A DNA stretch of 39,245 nucleotides from Bacteroidaceae bacterium (GTDB lineage: Bacteria; Bacteroidota; Bacteroidia; Bacteroidales; Bacteroidaceae): the NCBI GenBank assembly GCA_017617235.1, contig JAFZWQ010000018.1, positions 1 to 39,245 of the forward strand. The letters are read 5' to 3'. The position numbers and the translations under genes are program-made. This document shows positions 33,440-39,245 of this stretch, piece by piece (the first letter of the stretch is position 1; every line of letters starts with the position of its first letter). Under the pieces are notes generated by a model, which saw only the letters and a program-made list of their open reading frames with translations, was not told the origin of the DNA and made no database searches.

Positions 33440-34459
33440 ATGTTCCTACTCGGCAAGAACATGGAGGAACTGCGCGAAGTGGCCCGACAGGCGGGGCTTC
33501 CCGCATTTGCAGCCAAGCAAATGGCGCAGTGGGTGTACGAGCGTGGCGTCGCCGACATAGACGAGATGACAAACATCTCCAAAGCCGGGCGACAAAACTT
33601 GAAGGAACATTACCAGGTGGGTCGTATGGCACCTACTTTTTCCCAAACTTCAGTTGATGGTACCAAGAAGTATCTGTTCCCTACGGCGAGCGGACACCAT
33701 GTGGAATGTGTCTATATTCCTGATGGTGAGCGGGCTACGCTCTGTGTGTCGTCGCAAGTGGGGTGCAAAATGGGCTGTGCCTTCTGCATGACGGGCCGAC
33801 AGGGGTTCGACGGACAACTGACGGCTGCCGACATCCTGAACCAAATCTATTCGCTGCCTGAACGAGATACATTGACGAACATCGTATTCATGGGACAAGG
33901 GGAGCCCTTCGACAATCTGGATGCTGTGCTGCGAGCTACGGAACTGCTGACGGCCGACTATGGGTTGGCGTGGAGCCCGCGACGTATAACGGTGAGCACG
34001 GTGGGACTGCGCAAGGGTATGGAACGTTTCCTGCGCGAGAGCCAGTGCCATCTGGCTGTATCCCTACACAATCCCTTTCCCATGCAGCGGGCGGAGATGA
34101 TGCCTGCCGAGCGAGCTTGGTCGCTGACGGAGTTCTTGCCCATGTTGGCGCAGGAGGATTGGTCGCACCAGCGTCGGCTCTCTTTCGAATACATCGTATT
34201 CCAAGGATTGAACGATACGAAGGCACATGCCCGTGAATTGGTGCGATTGCTGTCGCCCCTGCATTGCCGTGTGAACTTGATACGATTCCATACGATTCCC
34301 GACACCCCGTTCCGTGGGGCTTCGGAGGAGACGATGGTGGAAATGCGCGACTACCTGACGCATCATGGTGTTACGGCCACCATCCGAGCCAGCAGGGGAG
34401 AGGATATTATGGCTGCCTGCGGGTTGTTGAATACTGCAAAAACGAATAACGAGATATGA
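33440..34459 (+). CDS. rlmN: 23S rRNA/tRNA adenine-2 methyltransferase RlmN
   Basis: A 339-residue radical-SAM enzyme that methylates A2503 of 23S rRNA and A37 of some tRNAs. The cluster motif CxxxCxxC is Cys109, Cys113 and Cys116 in VGCKMGCAFC; the C-terminal catalytic Cys is in IMAACGLL. The ATG at 33440 fits the family start (LLG..MEELREV). It begins 18 bases after tRNA-Leu without a promoter of its own, so the tRNA would be cut from a joint transcript. Its stop overlaps the next start (ATGA). Confidence 0.93.
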   Translation: MFLLGKNMEELREVARQAGLPAFAAKQMAQWVYERGVADIDEMTNISKAGRQNLKEHYQVGRMAPTFSQTSVDGTKKYLFPTASGHHVECVYIPDGERATLCVSSQVGCKMGCAFCMTGRQGFDGQLTAADILNQIYSLPERDTLTNIVFMGQGEPFDNLDAVLRATELLTADYGLAWSPRRITVSTVGLRKGMERFLRESQCHLAVSLHNPFPMQRAEMMPAERAWSLTEFLPMLAQEDWSHQRRLSFEYIVFQGLNDTKAHARELVRLLSPLHCRVNLIRFHTIPDTPFRGASEETMVEMRDYLTHHGVTATIRASRGEDIMAACGLLNTAKTNNEI

Positions 34460-35505
34460 AAAGGATAGGATTATTGCTTGTACTTGCGATGCTAGTGCTG
34501 ACAGGCTGCGAGAACGGACATTTGGCAACCCCGCGTGCAAGTGGACGGCCCTACGAGGTGCTGGTGGTGATGGATAAGCAGATGTGGGAGGCCCCAGTGG
34601 GGCGCGCCCTGTTCCAGGTGCTGGATACGGACATTCCCGGATTACCTCAACCTGAGCGCTCGTTCCACATTTCGCAGGTGGCTCCTAAGGACATGAACCG
34701 CACCCTGAGCATCTTCCGCAACATCATCGAGGTGGACATTAACCCCTCGATATACACTAAGACGAGCATGAAGTTCGTGCGCAATGTCTATGCCAACGAG
34801 CAAATAATCCTGCACATTCGCAGCAATTCCAACGAGTCGTTCATCGAATTTGTGAGCGAACATCGTCAGGATATCATAGATTTTTTCACGAAGATGGAGA
34901 TGAACCGCCTGTGTGTGGACCTGAACAAGAAGTATTCGAAACTAACCTACGACCTGGCGAAGGAAATCTTTGGTTGCGAACTGAAGGCACCCGAAGAACT
35001 GAAGAACTATAAGAAAGGTAAGGACTTTTTCTGGACTTCCAACAATACGGCCAGTGGTATGGTAAACATGATGATGTATGCCTATCCCTACGAAGGGCCT
35101 GAGACATTCAACAAGAAATACCTGCTGCACAAGCGCGACTCGGTGCTGTGTGTCAACATGCCGGGCAGCGAGCCGGATATGTACATGCAGACGGATACCG
35201 CATTCACGGATGTCAAGCCCATCGTCGTGCATCACAAGTATGCAATGGAGGCCCGTGGATTGTGGTATATGCGGCACGATGGCATGGGAGGTCCTTTCGT
35301 CAGTCATTCGCGAGTGGACACAGAGAACAACCGCGTGGTGGTGGTAGAGGGCTTTGTGTTTGCACCCGAGAAGATGAAACGTGGACTGATGCGACGTATG
35401 GAGGGCTCGCTTTACATGCTGCTCCTGCCCGAGGAACAACAGTCCGAAATAGATACTGCCCTAGAAGAAGAACCGAAGGAGGACGAATCCTCCCAGAAAT
35501 CATAA
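34456..35505 (+). CDS. DUF4837 lipoprotein
   Basis: A 349-residue lipoprotein (lipobox LTGC, Cys18) of the Bacteroidetes family DUF4837, recognised by GRPYEVLVVMDKQMWE near the start and ETFNKKYLLHKRDSVLC in the middle. Function unknown. The acidic C-terminus (EEEPKEDESSQKS) is probably flexible. It overlaps rlmN by four bases and precedes pdxA, a familiar order in Bacteroidales. Confidence 0.8.
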   Translation: MKRIGLLLVLAMLVLTGCENGHLATPRASGRPYEVLVVMDKQMWEAPVGRALFQVLDTDIPGLPQPERSFHISQVAPKDMNRTLSIFRNIIEVDINPSIYTKTSMKFVRNVYANEQIILHIRSNSNESFIEFVSEHRQDIIDFFTKMEMNRLCVDLNKKYSKLTYDLAKEIFGCELKAPEELKNYKKGKDFFWTSNNTASGMVNMMMYAYPYEGPETFNKKYLLHKRDSVLCVNMPGSEPDMYMQTDTAFTDVKPIVVHHKYAMEARGLWYMRHDGMGGPFVSHSRVDTENNRVVVVEGFVFAPEKMKRGLMRRMEGSLYMLLLPEEQQSEIDTALEEEPKEDESSQKS

Positions 35506-35539
35506 CTCACATATTACCCATTAGCTTACATTAATTCAC

Positions 35540-36664
35540 ATGGAACAGAACAAAAGAATCCGCATCGGAATCACCTCGGGTGATACCAACGGCATAGGCT
35601 ACGAAGTTATATTAAAGACCTTTGCAGAACCCACTATCTTCGAACTTTGTACACCCATTGTATATGGGAATCCCCGTGTGGCTACGTACCATCGCAAGGG
35701 ATTGAACCTAGCTACCAACTTCGCTTCGGTACAAGACGCAGCTGAGGCTGAACCTGACCGTCTGAACATGGTGGTGGTGGACGATGCCGAGGTGAAGGTG
35801 GAACTGGGGACACCATCCCAGGAGGCCGGAAAGCAGGCCCTGAAGTCGCTGGATCGTGCTCTGCAGGACTATCGTGATGGAAAACTGGATGCCATCGTCA
35901 CAGCTCCCATTAATAAAAACACCATTCAGAGCGATACGTTTAAATTCCCAGGTCATACCGAATATATCCAGGCCAATATGGGTGAGGGTAACGAGGCGCT
36001 GATGATTCTGATGAACGAACGTCTGCGTGTGGCATTGGTGACTACACATTTACCTATTGCAAAGGTAGCACAGGCCATTACGGAGGATAGCGTGTTGGCG
36101 AAACTTCGCATATTGCATCATTCGCTGTGCCGCGACTTTGCTTTGTCTATGCCGCGCATCGCTGTGTTGGCATTGAATCCTCATGCTGGCGAGAACGGAC
36201 TGCTGGGTAGCGAGGAACAACAGGTTATTCAACCAGCTATTGAAAAGGCCGTGGCCGAGGGTATTGCTGCCTTTGGACCATATCCAGCCGATGGCTTCTT
36301 CGGATCACGTGCCTATGAGCATTTCGATGCAGTGCTGGCTATGTATCACGATCAGGGACTGACGGCCTTCAAGGCATTGGCAATGGAGGATGGAGTGAAC
36401 TATACGGCAGGTTTGCCTATTGTACGTACAAGTCCGGCTCATGGTACTGCCTATGACATAGCTGGGCAGGGCGTTGCCGACGAGAATTCCTTCCGTCAGG
36501 CTATATTCACCGCAACAGATATTTGGAGGAATCGCGCATTCTACGACGAGGGACATCAGAATCCCTTACCCAAATTGTATCACGACCGTCGCGAGGATAT
36601 AGGCGGACCGCGTCCGCGTCGTGAGGGCGAACCAGAGCGCCGTCCGCAATCTACTCAGGAGTAG
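35540..36664 (+). CDS. pdxA: 4-hydroxythreonine-4-phosphate dehydrogenase PdxA
   Basis: A 374-residue enzyme of pyridoxal 5'-phosphate synthesis, using NAD and a divalent metal. Motifs: GDTNGIGYE near the start, APINK, GHTEY (metal His), NPHAGENG, YHDQGL and PIVRTSPAHGTAYDIAG. The last 25 residues (RREDIGGPRPRREGEPERR...) are a charged, proline-rich extension that most PdxA proteins lack and that looks disordered. Confidence 0.93.
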   Translation: MEQNKRIRIGITSGDTNGIGYEVILKTFAEPTIFELCTPIVYGNPRVATYHRKGLNLATNFASVQDAAEAEPDRLNMVVVDDAEVKVELGTPSQEAGKQALKSLDRALQDYRDGKLDAIVTAPINKNTIQSDTFKFPGHTEYIQANMGEGNEALMILMNERLRVALVTTHLPIAKVAQAITEDSVLAKLRILHHSLCRDFALSMPRIAVLALNPHAGENGLLGSEEQQVIQPAIEKAVAEGIAAFGPYPADGFFGSRAYEHFDAVLAMYHDQGLTAFKALAMEDGVNYTAGLPIVRTSPAHGTAYDIAGQGVADENSFRQAIFTATDIWRNRAFYDEGHQNPLPKLYHDRREDIGGPRPRREGEPERRPQSTQE

Positions 36665-36667
36665 GTC

Positions 36668-37666
36668 GTGAAAAACCGTTACCGCAATATCTTCCTGCTA
36701 ATTGGTTTGGCGGCTATTGTCGTCATGCTCTTGTCGTTCGATATGTCGTGGGCCGATGTCCTTGCCCACGTACGGCGGGCAGGTTTGTGGTTCCCTGCGG
36801 TAGTGGTGTTATGGCTATTCATCTATATTATTAATGCGCGCGCGTGGCAAATCATCATCAACGAGGGCGCAGACCATCCGCGAATGGGCTTCTGGCGTGT
36901 CTTGAAATACACGATTACGGGATATGCCCTGAACAGTATCACTCCCGTTGGTTTGTTGGGCGGAGAACCTTATCGCATTATGGAACTTACGCCTTATGTC
37001 GGTAAGGCGAAGGCTGCCAGCAGCGTCATCCTCTATGCCATGATGCACATCTTCTCGCACTTCTGTTTCTGGATTTTTTCGTTGGTGGTGTTCCTGGTTC
37101 GTTATGCCCATGCACTCTCCATGCCGATGTTGATGGTGTTGGGCATCATGCTACTGTTCTGTTTGGTTGGCGTGCAATTCTTCGTGATGGGCTATCGTGA
37201 CGGACTGGCGATGAAGACTGTTAGCCTTTTAGGACGTCTGCCTTGGGTGGGCAGCCGTATTCGTGCTGCAGCAGGCCGTCATGCTGACGGATTGCGAACC
37301 GTAGACCAACAGATAGCAGCCCTCCACACTGAACGTCCCACCGTTTTCTACCGTAGCTTGTTGCTCGAGTTTGTGGCACGAATGGTGGGTTGTTTCGAGT
37401 TGCAGTTTATCCTCTTTATCTTCACCCCTGATATTTCCTATTGGGATTGTCTGTTAATGCAGGCTTTCATCTCTCTCTTTGCCAACCTGTTTTTCTTTAT
37501 CCCCATGCAGATGGGCACCAAGGAGGGCGGTTTGGCAATTGTGACCAGTGTCTTACACATGAATGGGGCCTATGGCGTCCTTACGGGGCTTATCACCCGT
37601 TTGCGCGAACTCATATGGGTTGCTATTGGACTTCTCCTCATCCGTCTTGGGAACAAAAAAGTCTAA
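36668..37666 (+). CDS. Flippase-like/lysylphosphatidylglycerol-synthase-type membrane protein (UPF0104)
   Basis: A 332-residue integral membrane protein with about eight spans, resembling YbhN/AglD and the membrane half of MprF (ITGYALNSITPVGLLGGEPYR, and PMQMGTKEGGLA near the end). Such proteins may move lipid-linked molecules; function here is unknown. The start is GTG at 36668, supported by AGGAG six bases before it and a gap of three bases from the pdxA stop. Confidence 0.8.
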   Translation: MKNRYRNIFLLIGLAAIVVMLLSFDMSWADVLAHVRRAGLWFPAVVVLWLFIYIINARAWQIIINEGADHPRMGFWRVLKYTITGYALNSITPVGLLGGEPYRIMELTPYVGKAKAASSVILYAMMHIFSHFCFWIFSLVVFLVRYAHALSMPMLMVLGIMLLFCLVGVQFFVMGYRDGLAMKTVSLLGRLPWVGSRIRAAAGRHADGLRTVDQQIAALHTERPTVFYRSLLLEFVARMVGCFELQFILFIFTPDISYWDCLLMQAFISLFANLFFFIPMQMGTKEGGLAIVTSVLHMNGAYGVLTGLITRLRELIWVAIGLLLIRLGNKKV

Positions 37667-37671
37667 TAAAA

Positions 37672-37703
37672 TTTGCGTTTTTGCTCACTTATTCGTACCT
37701 TTG
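37672..37703 (+). promoter_or_regulatory. Promoter of tRNA-Ser
   Basis: TTTG (37672-37675), 20 bases, TACCTTTG (37696-37703), with GCTCACTTATTCG in the spacer. The leader to the tRNA is about 33 bases and contains a small CTTT-TCG-AAAG palindrome (37709-37719). Confidence 0.7.
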
Positions 37704-37742
37704 CAGCGCTTTTCGAAAGAAAGGCCTCTCGAAAGGGAGTCT

Positions 37743-37827
37743 GGAGAGATGGTAGAGTGGTCGATTACACCGGTCTTGAAAACCGGCGTGCTGAGAGGCA
37801 CCGGGGGTTCGAATCCCTCTCTCTCCG
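37743..37827 (+). tRNA. tRNA-Ser (anticodon TGA)
   Basis: Acceptor GGAGAGA pairs with TCTCTCC, discriminator G, no encoded CCA. Anticodon stem CCGGT/ACCGG with loop CTTGAAA gives TGA. A long variable arm (GTGCTGAGAGGCACC) and T loop TTCGAAT are typical of tRNA-Ser. Confidence 0.95.
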
Positions 37828-37836
37828 CTCACAAAG

Positions 37837-37868
37837 GAACTGGTTGAGAAATCAACCAGTTCTTATTT
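37837..37868 (+). terminator. Terminator after tRNA-Ser
   Basis: GAACTGGTTGA (37837-37847), loop GAAA, TCAACCAGTTC (37852-37862), then TTATTTTT: an 11-pair perfect stem with a T run. Confidence 0.9.
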
Positions 37869-37899
37869 TTATAGCATGTAGCCATAATAAATGGAGCAA

Positions 37900-39245
37900 C
37901 TATTCTTTCACGTATTTCTTCCCCTGCTTGATATAGATGCCCTTTGTGGGATTGGCGATATGCCTGCCGCTCAAATCATAGATAGTCGTGGGTGCCATAT
38001 TGGGAGCGGTAAGGGATTTGACGGCAGTATTGTGGCAGTTCATGCGGGCGACGGAGAGGCCGCTACCTGTGTCATGGGTGAGCCAGATAAGGTCGCGCTG
38101 GCTGTCGATGGTGATTCTGGTGACCTCGTTGAGGGCGATGCCGGAGTTGTCGACGTTGTAGGCGTGCCAGTCGGTGCCGTTGAAGCTTGCAATACCGACA
38201 TAGCCTGCGGTGGCCAGCCACTTGTTGTTGTCGGCATCGATTTTGATTTCATACAGGCAGTTGCTGGGTATGGGGGAGTTGCTGGTGTTGTAGGTGTTCC
38301 AACGTGTGCCGTCGAAGCGCGTGAGCCCGAAGCCGAATTCCAGTCCGTAATATTCGGGATAGCGAGGGTCGCGGCAATTCAGCCATAGGACGTCGTCGTT
38401 ATCAACGGCTACGAAGCCAACGTAATCGGAGGGGAGCTGTGAGTTCTTGGTGGTGTATTGCGTCCAATTGCTGCCATCGAAAAGGAAGATGCCGCCGCCG
38501 GAGGTGCCGCACCATACGCGGTCGTTGCTATCGAAAGCGAGGCAGGTGACGTTATTGAACAATAGGTCGGAGTTGTCCTTATTGTATGCAGTCCATGTCT
38601 GTCCATCACGGCGATAGATGCCCTTGGTAGTTGCTAGCCACAGACGGTTGTGGTGGTCGAACATCATTTGATTCATGTCGATTTCGCTAAAGGGGAAGTC
38701 GCTTTTACGATAGACATTCGTCGCAGTCGGCGTAATTTCCATCAGGCAGGTGTCAGTCGAGAACCAGTGCCACCTGACCCACACGTATCCTTCGCCATCG
38801 GTCTCTGTCTGCGCAGTTTGCGACATGGGTATCAGGGTAGCTTCGCCAGTCTCTATGTTGAAGGTCTGCAGGCCGTTCAATGTGGCTCCGTAGAAGATGC
38901 CGTTACGGTCGAGGCTACCAGTGAACAGTGTAAACGAGTTGTCAAGGAGTTGGCTGTCCTTTAAGGGAATGCTCTTCAGTCCCTCGCTGGTCAGACGGAA
39001 CAAGCCTTGAACGCGAGAACCTACATAGACATCGTTTCCATCAACGTCGATGCTTATCGGGAAGTCCACATCTGAACGTGATGGGTAGGGATAGTTCTCG
39101 AAATGGGTGCCGTCGAACTTAATAAGGTAATGCCTGCTCACCATCCAAAGATTGCCCTTGTCGTCTGCCTTCAAGTCGTATAGAATCGCTTCGGGCAGGT
39201 CGGAGTTTTCAGGAGTATAGGCTGTGAAGTCTGTGCCGTCGAACT
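37900..39245 (-). CDS. Secreted beta-propeller protein with C-terminal tail (N-terminus outside the window)
   Basis: At least 448 residues; the frame stays open to the right edge, so the start is missing. It consists of repeats of about 45 residues with FDGTxWxxYxxxNSxLP and WLATxxG motifs, like the two-component regulator propeller (Reg_prop) blades. No kinase or membrane part is seen, since the C-terminus ends in YDLSGRHIANPTKGIYI followed by KQGKKYVKE, the same tail type as in the GH2 protein. It is therefore likely a secreted or surface propeller rather than a hybrid sensor. Confidence 0.75.
   Translation of the reverse strand, partial: FDGTDFTAYTPENSDLPEAILYDLKADDKGNLWMVSRHYLIKFDGTHFENYPYPSRSDVDFPISIDVDGNDVYVGSRVQGLFRLTSEGLKSIPLKDSQLLDNSFTLFTGSLDRNGIFYGATLNGLQTFNIETGEATLIPMSQTAQTETDGEGYVWVRWHWFSTDTCLMEITPTATNVYRKSDFPFSEIDMNQMMFDHHNRLWLATTKGIYRRDGQTWTAYNKDNSDLLFNNVTCLAFDSNDRVWCGTSGGGIFLFDGSNWTQYTTKNSQLPSDYVGFVAVDNDDVLWLNCRDPRYPEYYGLEFGFGLTRFDGTRWNTYNTSNSPIPSNCLYEIKIDADNNKWLATAGYVGIASFNGTDWHAYNVDNSGIALNEVTRITIDSQRDLIWLTHDTGSGLSVARMNCHNTAVKSLTAPNMAPTTIYDLSGRHIANPTKGIYIKQGKKYVKE

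Noticed and set aside
33340-34459. Idea that RlmN modifies the tRNA encoded just before it
   Set aside because: RlmN acts on A37 in tRNA; position 37 of this tRNA-Leu is G.
37900-39245. Reading the propeller protein as a hybrid two-component sensor
   Set aside because: Reg_prop blades are found in such sensors, but this protein ends in a secretion-type tail with no kinase or membrane part.

Overview
The window is a chromosomal piece of a Bacteroidales bacterium, most likely Prevotellaceae or a close relative. The evidence is the Bacteroidetes promoter form (TTTG, about 20 bases, then TAnnTTTG) in front of many genes, the near absence of Shine-Dalgarno sites, and the gene content: C11 peptidase, rlmN-DUF4837-pdxA, mlaEF, lptB and large secreted glycosidases.

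Layout. 0-4.7 kb: a small unknown protein, then on the minus strand an exported trio (C11 peptidase, NlpC/P60 hydrolase, CapA-type phosphatase), and a divergent sensor kinase without a partner regulator. 4.7-7.1 kb: housekeeping genes rpmF-fabH-era. 7.1-18.9 kb: a minus-strand block with a secreted esterase, a cytochrome c assembly protein fused to a penicillin-binding protein (CcsBA-PBP4), a Rid/chorismatase-like gene, and an iron/haem locus (c-type cytochrome lipoprotein, porin, di-haem oxidoreductase, imelysin, second porin). Divergent from it is a regulator that joins an RIC/YtfE-like di-iron domain to a LuxR-type DNA-binding domain. 18.95-19.86 kb: a non-coding stretch of 909 bases with several strong inverted-repeat structures and a duplicated promoter. 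19.9-25.7 kb: an HExxH lipoprotein and a GH2-propeller enzyme. 25.8-27.6 kb: der and a small lipoprotein (minus). 27.7-32.3 kb: mlaE-mlaF followed by a GH95 alpha-L-fucosidase-type enzyme (minus). 32.4-37.9 kb: lptB, tRNA-Leu(TAG), rlmN, a DUF4837 lipoprotein, pdxA, a flippase-like membrane protein and tRNA-Ser(TGA). 37.9 kb to the end: a secreted propeller protein that runs off the window.

How the genes may work together. The cytochromes of the iron locus need covalent haem attachment, which the neighbouring CcsBA half could provide. The di-iron regulator is placed to sense oxygen, NO or iron and control the locus. This is inference from gene order and motifs.

The strongest unusual points are the CcsBA-PBP4 fusion with both halves apparently intact; the RIC-LuxR regulator facing the iron/cytochrome cluster; degenerate short tandem repeats at many gene borders that have become part of signal peptides and protein C-termini; near-leaderless starts; and the structured non-coding region at 19.1-19.7 kb.
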